In this document: in pieces, positions 50,159 through 58,487 of the stretch
Layout of the letters: the number at the start of each line of letters is the position of its first letter
Position numbering within the stretch: position 1 is the stretch's first letter
Source of the DNA: M3007 sp044230315
GTDB taxonomy: Bacteria; Bacteroidota; Bacteroidia; Chitinophagales; Saprospiraceae
DNA length: 64,000 nt
Direction of reading: 5' to 3'
Assembly: GCA_044230315.1 (NCBI GenBank)
Contig: JBGARJ010000003.1
Span: 196,906 to 260,905, forward strand
Notes under the pieces: model-generated
What the model saw: the letters and a program-made list of their open reading frames with translations, nothing else
Databases searched by the model: none
What the model was told of the DNA's origin: nothing
Translations under genes and position numbers: made by a program

Positions 50159-51661
50159 ATGACACATATCATTCCTTTTGCAAAAAAAATCTGGCTCCCG
50201 GCACTCCTCGTGCTCGTCGTGTCGAATGGCTGCAAGAAAGACTTTCTGGACCGCAGCCCCCTCGGAAGCCTGACCTACGAAAACTTCTTTCAAACCGCCG
50301 ACCAGGCGGTGCAGGCCACCAATGCGGTGTACAACGAGTTCCGCACCTTCGACTGTGTGGGGCTGGGTTACCTCGGCTGTACGGATATCATCAGCGACGA
50401 CGCCGACAAAGGCTCCACGCTGAACGACCAGCCGCTGTTGTCGTATATCGACGACTTCACCATGGACGCGTCCAACAGTTTCATCGCACAGGTGTGGCGC
50501 GGGTATTACCGGATCATCGCCAGGGCTAATCTGGCCATCAAGCGCGTCCCCGATGTGGACATGGACCCCGCATTGCGCGACCGGCTGGTGGGCGAGTGCA
50601 AATTCCTGCGCGCCTACAGCTATTTCCTGCTCGTACAATGGTTTGGAGAGTTGCCGATCATCACCGAGCCGCTGGCCGCCGATGATTATTACAACCAGAC
50701 CCGGCAACCGGTAAGTGCGGTGTACGACCAGATCGAAAGCGACCTGCTGGCCGCCATCCAGGTGTTGCCGCAAAAGAACAAATACCCGGGCGCCGACCTG
50801 GGGCGCGCCACCCGTGGCGCCGCGGAGGGCATTTTGGCCAAGCTGTACATGATCAAAAAAGATTACCCGAAAGCGCTGGGGATGTGCCGGTCGATTATCG
50901 ACTCCAACCAATACAGCCTGTTGCCCAAGTACGCGGATAATTTCATGCGGGTGGGTGAAAACGGCGCCGAATCTATTTTCGAGATCGGCGCAGTGGCGCT
51001 GCAGGCAACGGTTGCCGGCCCGGGCGCTTCGCCCTACAACATGATCCAGGGCGTGCGCGGTGTGCCCAACCTCGGCTGGGGCTTCAACCGGCCCTCCGAC
51101 AACCTCGTTGCCGCCTACGAAAACGGCGACCCGCGCCGCGAAGCCACGGTCATCTATGTGGGCGAGGTGCTGCCCGACGGCTCCACCCAGGTGCAGGACA
51201 ACCCCGAGATCATCGGCGAACGCTTCAACCAGAAAGCCTGGGTGCCCAACCACTCGGGGCTGCAGGACAATGGCCCGGGGAATATCCGCATCCTGCGTTA
51301 CAGCGATATCCTGCTGTTGACCGCCGAAGCGTACAATGAAACCGACCAGCCCGACAAGGCCCTGCCGTTGCTCAACCAGGTGCGCAAACGCGCGCGGGGG
51401 ACCAACAATTTTATCCTGCCTGACGTAACGGTCATGGATAAAACACAGCTGCGGGAGCGGATTTACAAAGAGCGCCGCGTGGAACTGGCCATGGAACAGC
51501 AGCGCTGGTTCGATCTGCTGCGCTGGGGTCGTGCGGCGTCGGTGATGCAAGCCGTCGGGAAAACCAGTTTCAAGCCGGGCACCCACGAGCTGTTGCCGAT
51601 CCCGCAAACGGAAATCGACCTGACCGAGCGGAAACTCTCCCAAAACAACGGGTATAACTAA
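50159..51661 (+). CDS. SusD/RagB family surface nutrient-binding lipoprotein
   Basis: A 500-residue lipoprotein (signal LLVLVVSNGCKKD, Cys near residue 25) that forms the lid of the SusC transporter on the cell surface. The N-terminal DFLDRSPLGSLTYENFFQTADQAVQATNAVYN and the TPR-like helical repeats (CKFLRAYSYFLLVQWFGELPI, GAAEGILAKLYMIKKDYPKAL) fit, as do the C-terminal RYSDILLLTAEAYNE, VRKRARGTNNF, IYKERRVELAMEQQRWFDLLRWG and HELLPIPQTEIDL. These are standard RagB/SusD features and the length is normal. It is the last PUL gene; a strong terminator follows. Confidence 0.95.
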   Translation: MTHIIPFAKKIWLPALLVLVVSNGCKKDFLDRSPLGSLTYENFFQTADQAVQATNAVYNEFRTFDCVGLGYLGCTDIISDDADKGSTLNDQPLLSYIDDFTMDASNSFIAQVWRGYYRIIARANLAIKRVPDVDMDPALRDRLVGECKFLRAYSYFLLVQWFGELPIITEPLAADDYYNQTRQPVSAVYDQIESDLLAAIQVLPQKNKYPGADLGRATRGAAEGILAKLYMIKKDYPKALGMCRSIIDSNQYSLLPKYADNFMRVGENGAESIFEIGAVALQATVAGPGASPYNMIQGVRGVPNLGWGFNRPSDNLVAAYENGDPRREATVIYVGEVLPDGSTQVQDNPEIIGERFNQKAWVPNHSGLQDNGPGNIRILRYSDILLLTAEAYNETDQPDKALPLLNQVRKRARGTNNFILPDVTVMDKTQLRERIYKERRVELAMEQQRWFDLLRWGRAASVMQAVGKTSFKPGTHELLPIPQTEIDLTERKLSQNNGYN

Positions 51662-51727
51662 GTACAATTTCGTTAGTTTACAATCTACAAACGTAGCAAT
51701 GCTGCCCCTACCCGGGATCAAAAGCAG

Positions 51728-51771
51728 TGGCAACCGGTATGCGAAGTGCGTATGCCGGTTGCCATTGGTTT
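51728..51771 (+). terminator. Terminator of the PUL operon
   Basis: A 15-base stem TGGCAACCGGTATGC / GTATGCCGGTTGCCA (two G-T pairs), loop GAAGTGC, then TTGGTTTTTAT. It lies 67 bases after the susD stop and just before the convergent gene at 51786. Confidence 0.75.
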
Positions 51772-51785
51772 TTATAACGGGAAAG

Positions 51786-52424
51786 TTATTGCCCGGAATT
51801 GGGTTTGCCCCGGAGGCTCATCCACCACTTCAGGGTCAGGGCGAAAAACAACCCGGCAAGCGAGCAGACGATGAGGCTGCGGAGCGCGCTTTTCCCGGTG
51901 ATAGATTCTCCGCTGATCCAGGGATCGAGCAGCCCCATCAAGATGAACATCATCGCGCCGAAGCCGATACCGAGTCGCAGCCACGACACTTTTTGGTAGG
52001 TGATAGCGCTGACGTCAAGGTTGCGGTAGCGCTCCGGCTGCCGGCTCAGCCACTCGGCTTTCCACCGGTCTTTGAACCACCACCAGATAGGCGATGTGAG
52101 CGCCAGGATCAACCAGCTGGTGGCATTGCGCAAACAGGGGATGATCTGGCCGCAATCCGGGCAATACAGGCCGAACCAGTTTTTGAAGGCGCGTCCATTC
52201 TGGGTGGACCAAATGCGGCCGTCGTGCAGCGCACCGCAATGGGGGCAGGGCACGATGCCGCGCTCGAGGTAGGGTTTTTCGCTTGTTTTGTCTATCAGCG
52301 TGACTTTCGGAACGCGCTGGCCCAGCGCCAATTCGTTGAACGCGAGCCCGGGGTTGATGATCCAGTGCAGCATCATACCGCTTTTCCAGGTGTAAATGCG
52401 GTATTTGTTGGTGTCAAATTCCAT
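51786..52424 (-). CDS. Membrane protein with zinc-ribbon-like CxxC pairs, function unknown
   Basis: A 212-residue protein. The N-terminal 65 residues are soluble. A two-knuckle zinc ribbon follows: CPHCG (about 60-64) and CPDCG (about 88-92). Three hydrophobic segments come next: about 102-115 (WLILALTSPIWWWF), 152-168 (LGIGFGAMMFILMGLLD) and 184-204 (LIVCSLAGLFFALTLKWW). Trp-rich clusters occur in between. No family is recognised. A near-consensus promoter (TTG-N18-TACATTTG) lies 37 bases before the start, so the gene is independent and probably expressed. It converges on the PUL. Confidence 0.8.
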   Translation of the reverse strand: MEFDTNKYRIYTWKSGMMLHWIINPGLAFNELALGQRVPKVTLIDKTSEKPYLERGIVPCPHCGALHDGRIWSTQNGRAFKNWFGLYCPDCGQIIPCLRNATSWLILALTSPIWWWFKDRWKAEWLSRQPERYRNLDVSAITYQKVSWLRLGIGFGAMMFILMGLLDPWISGESITGKSALRSLIVCSLAGLFFALTLKWWMSLRGKPNSGQ

Positions 52425-52460
52425 AGTAAATTGAACCGGTAATGGTTAATTTTTCCGGTA

Positions 52461-52489
52461 CAAATGTAAAAGACGGCCAGTTAAAGCAA
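52461..52489 (-). promoter_or_regulatory. Promoter of the zinc-ribbon membrane protein gene
   Basis: Minus strand TTG (52489-52487), 18-base spacer, TACATTTG (52468-52461). Best-matching promoter in the right half of the window. The rest of the 52425-52762 gap is AT-rich with no other recognised feature. Confidence 0.7.
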
Positions 52490-52762
52490 GCCGGAGATTT
52501 CCACGAATTATCGCCAAAAGCTCCGGCCCGAAAAAAAAGCAACCGGTTTCCCCGCTCAAAGCGCACGGTCGCAACAGGTCAGATTTTTACCACGAGGCGT
52601 TTCCAACCATGATATCCAGTTCGGTAAACCGGACATTAAATTATACTAAAACCGGCCAGTATTTTATCCAATATTGCTGTTTTTAGACGGTTTTTAGGCA
52701 TTTTTTCAGGTCCGGACGCGGTGGCGCCAGGCGTTTTATACTGCTGCGCTACAGCAAACAGA

Positions 52763-53725
52763 TCACCCTCCCATACTCGCCTCCAAAATCAACACCGCAT
52801 TGATCAGCACATACACCGACACAATCCAACGGTAAGCCCGGCGGTCGAACCGCGCCGACCGCGGCTCCTGCCCGTTTTTCCAGATTCGCAGCGATACCAC
52901 CGACAGCACAATACACACCAACAGGAAAATGTAGGTCAGGATGTGGAGTTTGTCCACCAGGGTGAACGTCGTCGATTGTGGCAGAATGGAATCCACGATG
53001 TATTTGTTACCCACCGCGGCAAACAATCCGCCCACCGATAAGCCGAAACGGGGGTCCACCTCGTTCGGATCGATAAAAAATACCAGGGAAGAGATAAAAA
53101 ACGCGACGTAAAGCCCTGTAAACAGTGAGAAAAACAACCCCCAACTTTGGCGTTTGATCAAAATATTCAGGGCCGCATGGGCATATGCGCTGCCTTCCGA
53201 CAGGCTGGGGGCGCCGTACGAGGTGTCGTATTTTTTGACCCCGGTGGTCAGGTAAAACCGCTCGATCGACCAGTTGGTCAGGCTCAGGCCCGGCTCCATT
53301 TTGGTGTTCAGCGTATCGGCGACGTACACCATGCTGTCGGCGTCTTTGTCGCTCTCCTCCAGTTCGATGGTCATCAGCTGTTCGTCAAACGGGAAACGGC
53401 GAATATCCCAGTCTTTTTTGATCACGGTGTGCACCTTTTTGGTGGCCCATACAATGTCGTTAACGGTGTCGGTAGATTCGAGGGTGTAATCCGTTTCTTT
53501 CGCATTGGTCAGTTCAAGGGTTTCGAGCGGTTTCAATGCGGCATTGCGGTAGTTGAACCAGATCCAAAACTGTGCTGTAAAACACTGCTCGCTCAGGTTG
53601 AGGTCATACAGGTCGTTGACAAAGGCGCCGATCTTTACGGTGTCGGGTTGAGCCTGTGTTGTATGCGAAAATGCACCCACTAACAGGGCGGCGGCGATCA
53701 AAGGGTAGCTAAAACGGTTGTTCAT
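52763..53725 (-). CDS. Prokaryotic pentameric ligand-gated ion channel homologue (Cys-loop receptor family)
   Basis: A 320-residue protein, the size of GLIC/ELIC-type channels. Signal peptide (1-26, ending TTQAQ); start at ATG 53725, since the nine residues before it add nothing. The extracellular/periplasmic domain (about 27-195) has the beta-sandwich pattern VKIGAFVNDLYDLNLSEQCF, AQFWIWFNYRN (loop A-type aromatics) and the family hallmark RRFPFDEQLMTIELEE (about 110-125), which in animal receptors follows the Cys-loop strand. Four membrane helices follow: SWGLFFSLFTGLYVAFFISS, VDPRFGLSVGGLFAAVGNKY (M2 region), TLVDKLHILTYIFLLVCIVL and YRWIVSVYVLINAVLI. No animal-type Cys-loop disulfide is visible, as in most bacterial members. 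Ligand and ion selectivity are unknown. Confidence 0.78.
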   Translation of the reverse strand: MNNRFSYPLIAAALLVGAFSHTTQAQPDTVKIGAFVNDLYDLNLSEQCFTAQFWIWFNYRNAALKPLETLELTNAKETDYTLESTDTVNDIVWATKKVHTVIKKDWDIRRFPFDEQLMTIELEESDKDADSMVYVADTLNTKMEPGLSLTNWSIERFYLTTGVKKYDTSYGAPSLSEGSAYAHAALNILIKRQSWGLFFSLFTGLYVAFFISSLVFFIDPNEVDPRFGLSVGGLFAAVGNKYIVDSILPQSTTFTLVDKLHILTYIFLLVCIVLSVVSLRIWKNGQEPRSARFDRRAYRWIVSVYVLINAVLILEASMGG

Positions 53726-53836
53726 ATGGCTGCTCGTGTTTTTCTGTGCCAAGGTATGAAAGGGCGGTTTTGTAAAGTTCCATACAAGCGGAGAAAATGT
53801 CGATCAGGCAGGATGGCAATTTTTTATGTTCGCGGT

Positions 53837-53926
53837 ATAATTACATGGTAAACTAAGTTTCGTTGGATTTTGGTCGCAAAATATTCTACCCAACACTCCA
53901 ACAACCTTAGTTTACCATGTAATTAT
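53837..53926. repeat. 90-base inverted repeat hairpin upstream of the BNR-repeat gene
   Basis: Perfect 21-base arms at 53837-53857 and 53906-53926 (core TTACATGGTAAACTAAG and complement). The 48-base spacer adds an inner GTTGGA/TCCAAC stem. It ends 25 bases before the ATG at 53952. A TATGTTCG box (53825-53832) just left of it would start transcription at the foot of the hairpin. It may be a 5' RNA stem-loop, a MITE remnant or a binding site. Confidence 0.8.
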
Positions 53927-53951
53927 TCCAATATCCTAAAATCGTGTAATC

Positions 53952-56522
53952 ATGAAGAACCTTGGTATAACGCCATTCACCCGACCTGTTCTCTTTTTCG
54001 CACTGCTTTGCAGTATTTCCGTCACCGTGCAAAGCCAGCCGGGGCCCGGAACCGACTGGCACTGGAAAAACCCACTGCCGCAAGGCAACACCTTGCATGG
54101 CATGTCCTTCATCCAACCAGCGGAAGGCTGGGCCGTGGGCGAACTCGGCACTATTGTACACACTACCGACGCCGGCGCGCATTGGCAACCGCAACCGTCG
54201 GGGACCTCCTCCTGGCTCACGGCGGTGTATTTTGCCGACAACCAGACCGGCTGGGCTGTGGGGGCTGGCGGCGTGATCATCAAAACGACCAATGGCGGGG
54301 CAGATTGGCAGGGGCAAACATCCGGTACGCCGAATCGACTGCAGGCGCTTTTCTTTATCGACAAACAAACCGGCTGGGCTGCGGGCGATAGCGGCGTTAT
54401 CGTCAAAACCACCGACGGCGGACTGCATTGGCAGCCCCAAGCCTCCGGAACCAGCCTGCCGCTGCGCAGCCTGTTTTTCCTCGACAGCCTTAACGGCTGG
54501 GTTGCTGGCAACACCGGCACCGTACGCCGGACCTCCGACGGCGGTGCGAACTGGCAGCCGCTGGCGACGGGCACCGGCCAGCCGCTTTTTGCCGTTTGGT
54601 TTGCCGACAGCCTGCGGGGTTGGGCTGCTGGCGCCAACGGCGTGATCCGGCATACCGCCGACGGTGGCCAAAGCTGGGAAAATCAGCTGACCGCGGTCTC
54701 CGATACCTTGTACAGCCTGCACTTTACCGACAGCCTGACCGGATATGCCTCGGGTTACTTCGGCCGGGTACTCAAGACGACCGACGGCGGCCAGCATTGG
54801 CTCGCGCTCAGTTCGGGGACGGTATTTGCCCTGCGCGCTATCCGGTTTGTTAACGCCCTGGAAGGCTGGGCCGCCGGCGGATACGGCACCATACTGCATA
54901 CGTCGGACGGCGGTACGAGCTGGCAACCCCAGGTGTCCGGCAACTTCCAAAACCTTTTTGGGGTATGCTTCCCAACCTGCAGCACCGGCTGGGCGGTAGG
55001 GAACGCCGGCGCCGTGCTTAAATCGACCGATGGCGGCGTGAACTGGCAAACTCAAACGAATACCGGTTTTGGCGGCCCCTTGTCCAGCGTGTATTTCATC
55101 GATTCGTTGCGGGGCTGGGCAGTCAGTTCGCTGGCCCTGTCAAGCGGCATACTGCGCACGGTGGACGGCGGCGCAAGCTGGCAAAAAGGGGCGCTTATCC
55201 TGTATGGATTGAACAGTGTTTACTTTGCCGACAGCCTCAACGGATGGGCCTCCGGCGTCAATGGCTACATCCTCCATACGTCCAATGGCGGCGCCCTATG
55301 GCAAACCCAAACCTCCGGGACCATCAATGTGCTGCGCGCTATCCGGTTTGCCGATCCCTTGAACGGCTGGACGGTGGGCACCGGCGGAAGAATCCTCCAC
55401 ACCACGGATGGCGGCTCCAGTTGGCAAAACCAAACCTCGGGAACGACCAACTACCTGAACGGTATCTCTATTTTAGATCCGCTCACCGCTTGGATCGTGG
55501 GCGATACGGGCGTTATTCTGCACACGACCAACGGCGGGGCTCTTTGGCAACCCCAGACATCGGGCACGACGGCACAGCTCCGGTCCGTTGCTTTTACCGA
55601 CCCGTTCAACGGCTGGGCGACCGGCACAGGCGGCACGATGCTGCACACCACCGACGGCGGCCTTCACTGGCAGCTCCGCTCTTCGGGAACGACCAACAAC
55701 CTCGCCGGGATCTGGTTTTTGGACCAGCAGACCGGCTGGGCGGTCGGGGAAGGCGGCACCATCCTGAAATACGGCGAAAACCTGCCGCCCGGAGTCGACT
55801 TCCAGGCAAGTGTGCTGGAGGGTTGCGCGCCGCTCACGGTGCAGTTTTCGAGTCCGGCCTCTTCCTGCCTTGCCGCTAGTACCGAGTGGCAGTTCCCCGG
55901 CGGCAGCCCGGCCACTTCGACCGAGGCAAACCCAACCGTGGAGTACAATAGCCCGGGCACTTATACCGCTACGCTAACCACTTCCAGCGCCACAGGCAGC
56001 AACTCGGGCAGCCGGACGATTACCGTGGCCGGACCGCCGGTGGCGGCTTTTCAGTTCGTCTCCGACGGGCAGCTGGTCGCCTTCATCAACCAGTCCCAAA
56101 ATGCCGACAGTTGTGTATGGGATTTCGGCGACGGCCAAACCAGCACGGTATTCGAACCGGTGCACCTGTACGACCCGCCGGGGGTTTACGCCGTGACCTT
56201 GACCTGTTTTAACGCCTGCGGTTCCAGCATGAGCCAAACCACTGGTGCAGGGGAGGGGGCGGGCGCGCTGCCATCCATCCGGCTTTACCCGAACCCGGCC
56301 CGGGAAACATACCGGATCGAAATCGATGACATATCCTCCAGTGCCGTGGAGATTACCTTGTACAGCAGCGACGGGCGCTTGCAGCACCGGGAAACGGTGG
56401 CGACGGCCGGCGGGATGCTCCGCCAGACGTGCGATGCGCGTGCGCTGCCGCCGGGCTTGTACTGGCTGCGGATCGCCGCAGGCGAGCGACTCGGTTATGC
56501 AAAACTGGCGGTGCAGCACTGA
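53952..56522 (+). CDS. Secreted 14-repeat BNR/Ycf48-like propeller protein with PKD and T9SS domains
   Basis: An 856-residue secreted protein (signal peptide to about residue 26, VTVQS). Residues about 28-610 hold fourteen repeats of about 41 residues of the form GWAVGxxGTIxxTTDGGxxWxxQxSGT, as in Ycf48/photosystem assembly-factor and sortilin-like beta-propellers; 14 blades imply two seven-bladed propellers. Two PKD-like domains follow (about 615-780; FGDGQTSTVFEPVHLYDPPG is clear in the second). The C-terminus (IRLYPNPARETYRIEI ... KLAVQH) is a T9SS sorting domain. Probably an adhesion or binding protein on the cell surface; no catalytic residues seen. A long hairpin lies directly upstream. 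Confidence 0.88.
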   Translation: MKNLGITPFTRPVLFFALLCSISVTVQSQPGPGTDWHWKNPLPQGNTLHGMSFIQPAEGWAVGELGTIVHTTDAGAHWQPQPSGTSSWLTAVYFADNQTGWAVGAGGVIIKTTNGGADWQGQTSGTPNRLQALFFIDKQTGWAAGDSGVIVKTTDGGLHWQPQASGTSLPLRSLFFLDSLNGWVAGNTGTVRRTSDGGANWQPLATGTGQPLFAVWFADSLRGWAAGANGVIRHTADGGQSWENQLTAVSDTLYSLHFTDSLTGYASGYFGRVLKTTDGGQHWLALSSGTVFALRAIRFVNALEGWAAGGYGTILHTSDGGTSWQPQVSGNFQNLFGVCFPTCSTGWAVGNAGAVLKSTDGGVNWQTQTNTGFGGPLSSVYFIDSLRGWAVSSLALSSGILRTVDGGASWQKGALILYGLNSVYFADSLNGWASGVNGYILHTSNGGALWQTQTSGTINVLRAIRFADPLNGWTVGTGGRILHTTDGGSSWQNQTSGTTNYLNGISILDPLTAWIVGDTGVILHTTNGGALWQPQTSGTTAQLRSVAFTDPFNGWATGTGGTMLHTTDGGLHWQLRSSGTTNNLAGIWFLDQQTGWAVGEGGTILKYGENLPPGVDFQASVLEGCAPLTVQFSSPASSCLAASTEWQFPGGSPATSTEANPTVEYNSPGTYTATLTTSSATGSNSGSRTITVAGPPVAAFQFVSDGQLVAFINQSQNADSCVWDFGDGQTSTVFEPVHLYDPPGVYAVTLTCFNACGSSMSQTTGAGEGAGALPSIRLYPNPARETYRIEIDDISSSAVEITLYSSDGRLQHRETVATAGGMLRQTCDARALPPGLYWLRIAAGERLGYAKLAVQH

Positions 56523-56549
56523 GGTCAAAAACCTGTTTTGAACGGGCGA

Positions 56550-57152
56550 TCACCGCGAAAAATGTTGCAATTTCCAGCTCATCTGGCGTTTTGCTTCCGG
56601 CCATTCGGTGTCGATAATGCTGTAATAAGCGGAATGCCGGTGCGTGCCGTTGTCGCGGATCATGTCGTTTCGGAAAATACCCTCGAAACGGCCGCCGATC
56701 TTTTCAATGGCTTTCCTCGACCGGATGTTCTGCTCATCGGTCTTTAACTGCACGCGTACCGTTTGAAGGGTTTCGAAACAATAGGTCAGCAGCAATAATT
56801 TACATTCCAGGTTGACGGCCGTACCCCAGTAATCGGGATGCAGCCAGGTGAAGCCGATTTCCAGTTTTCGGTGTTTTGGCCACATATCCATCAACCGGGT
56901 GCTTCCGATGAGCGCTTGTGCAGACCGGTCTTGAATGACAAACGGGTATTGGGTGCCTTGCTCGCGTTCGAGGAGAGCCCCTTCAAGGATTTGGTACAGC
57001 CGCACCGGATCCGACAGATCGTACGCATAGTGCTGCCAGATGCGCTGCTCGCGGGCCAGGGCTTCGAGTTCGGCAAAATGCGCCCGTTCCATGGGCAGCA
57101 GGTTGACTGTTTCACCCAACAGGCTAAGGGGGTGGTTGACCCAGGTTGACAT
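56550..57152 (-). CDS. GNAT family N-acetyltransferase (RimJ/RimL-like)
   Basis: A 200-residue cytosolic acyltransferase using acetyl-CoA. Family features: substrate-binding N-terminus (LLGETVNLLPMERAHFAEL), central strand QALIGSTRLMDM (about 79-90), KLEIGFTWLHPDYWGTAVNLECKLLLL (about 95-121, acetyl-CoA pyrophosphate-binding region), and the RimJ/L-type VQLKTDEQNIRSRKAIEKIGGRFEGIFR (about 134-161). Length is usual for this subgroup (about 190-200). Its substrate cannot be predicted. It converges on the BNR gene, whose stop is 27 bases away. Confidence 0.92.
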   Translation of the reverse strand: MSTWVNHPLSLLGETVNLLPMERAHFAELEALAREQRIWQHYAYDLSDPVRLYQILEGALLEREQGTQYPFVIQDRSAQALIGSTRLMDMWPKHRKLEIGFTWLHPDYWGTAVNLECKLLLLTYCFETLQTVRVQLKTDEQNIRSRKAIEKIGGRFEGIFRNDMIRDNGTHRHSAYYSIIDTEWPEAKRQMSWKLQHFSR

Positions 57153-57344
57153 GCTTTACGGAAGGTTTAGGAATCAGCGTCGGCCAAAGCCGGTACAGCG
57201 GTCTTCCTGGAGTTCGGATGATGCAAATCAGCCGCTGCAAGATCGCTTGTTTTTCGGTAATTGGATATTGGACAGGTCATCCACCGCAAACGGCGTATCC
57301 GTACCTATGCAAACAGGTCCTGACGTTTGTCCAGGCAAGAAAAA

Positions 57345-57412
57345 ACGTGTTTGGCGTTCCCCACTGGATTTCTGGCAAAACCGGAAATCCCGAGAGGGTC
57401 AGCCAAACACGT
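57345..57412 (-). terminator. Terminator of the small lipoprotein gene (nested hairpin)
   Basis: Outer 11-base stem ACGTGTTTGGC / GCCAAACACGT enclosing an inner stem GGATTTCTGG / CCGGAAATCC with loop CAAAA. On the minus strand the outer stem is followed by TTTTTTCTT. It lies 20 bases beyond the lipoprotein stop codon. Confidence 0.7.
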
Positions 57413-57432
57413 ACTTCTTCCAGATTTTCGGA

Positions 57433-57777
57433 CTACTTTTTGAGTTCTGTGCTGCCTTCGATGATTTCCGTTCTGGAAACGATCGTGACCACCGAAGTGA
57501 AAATATTGATGATAAAATCCAATGGCGTGGTTACCGTCTCTACCCGAACCGTTTTCAGGTTGTTCTGCGCGATAACCCGGTCGGCCGCGTTGTGACTGAT
57601 AGGCACGAGACCCCACAAGATATACCAGTCGCGCTGCGACTGTTTGAACGTCAAAGATGTGGTGGGTGAAGCCAGTTGAACGTTGGCATTGGATGGCGCG
57701 ATAATTTTTTGGGACATGCAACTGGTCAGCAAGATGACGATGCAGGCTAACCCGGCTATGTTGAGTCGTTTTTTCAT
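57433..57777 (-). CDS. Small lipoprotein, Bor-like
   Basis: A 114-residue lipoprotein from the ATG at 57777: signal peptide IAGLACIVILLTSC (Cys20). The mature part has a short hydrophobic strand (DWYILWGLVPIS, about 50-61) and a C-terminal hydrophobic segment (LDFIINIFTSVVTIVSRT, about 86-103). The pattern (short lipoprotein, central W-rich strand, hydrophobic end after a VRVET-like motif) recalls the Bor/Iss family, but similarity is weak. The open frame runs 79 codons further upstream without a credible start. TCACTTTG about 28 bases upstream is a weak promoter. A strong terminator follows the stop. Confidence 0.72.
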   Translation of the reverse strand: MKKRLNIAGLACIVILLTSCMSQKIIAPSNANVQLASPTTSLTFKQSQRDWYILWGLVPISHNAADRVIAQNNLKTVRVETVTTPLDFIINIFTSVVTIVSRTEIIEGSTELKK

Positions 57778-58023
57778 GTGGATGCTTTTTTGATGATCCA
57801 AAGTGATGATGTTTCCGGCAGGGTGGGCGGGCAATTCAATCGGGGATGGCCGGTAGGCACACCCTAGCCCGGTCATCTCAATCCCCCCTGTTCCGGTATT
57901 AGTCCCGGACAGGGGGCAGAATCGGGTTGGAAGCGGTGGAACAGAATCATTTGGTATCGTTTTGGCGCAACGAATGTACTCCTTTTTTCGGCCTGCACAA
58001 CGGCCAATCCACATGGTGCTTCC

Positions 58024-58455
58024 TCAGGGCCTGCCGGGTTGCCAACCCTTGAACGGCTTCACCGTCCCGCAGTTGGGCCCGCCGTCGCGGGCTGTTCCCG
58101 CTACGCGCGTTTCCAGCACGGCCTGCGCGCCGTCGCCGATCAGGTCCCAGGTAATGCCCCGCAGGGGGATTTTCAACCGCCGTTGCCAAACAGAGCCGAA
58201 CTGGCCGGCAGCGGCGCCGATATCGATATACAAAAAGCGATCCTGCGGCGTGCCCTGAACCAGTGGCCCGGCAAAATCGGGCTGCCGGTCGCGCGTTCCT
58301 TTTACCCGGACGCTGCCGTCAAACTGCAGGTCGCCGCCGCCGGAACGTTGTTTTTGAACGGTCGTATAAGCCCGTCCGCGCCCCTCCTGCAAGCCGAAAT
58401 CGACGCCTGCCGGCGGGTCTTCGAGAATTATGCGCAACGTGATAATTTGTTCCAT
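58024..58455 (-). CDS. DUF5990 family protein
   Basis: A 143-residue cytosolic protein matching the DUF5990 pattern: ITLRIILEDPPAGVDFGLQEG (start; see RIILEDPPAGVDFGLQ), GGGDLQFDGSVRVK near residue 40, GPLVQGTPQDRFLYIDIGAAAG (about 63-84) and RLKIPLRGITWDLI (about 92-105). The function of the family is unknown. It is 32 bases downstream of the methyltransferase gene on the same strand, so probably co-transcribed. A GC-rich hairpin (57884-57916) beyond its stop may end the transcript. Confidence 0.8.
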   Translation of the reverse strand: MEQIITLRIILEDPPAGVDFGLQEGRGRAYTTVQKQRSGGGDLQFDGSVRVKGTRDRQPDFAGPLVQGTPQDRFLYIDIGAAAGQFGSVWQRRLKIPLRGITWDLIGDGAQAVLETRVAGTARDGGPNCGTVKPFKGWQPGRP

Positions 58456-58487
58456 GCATTTTTATTTACTGCCGGCGCCGACCGTCG

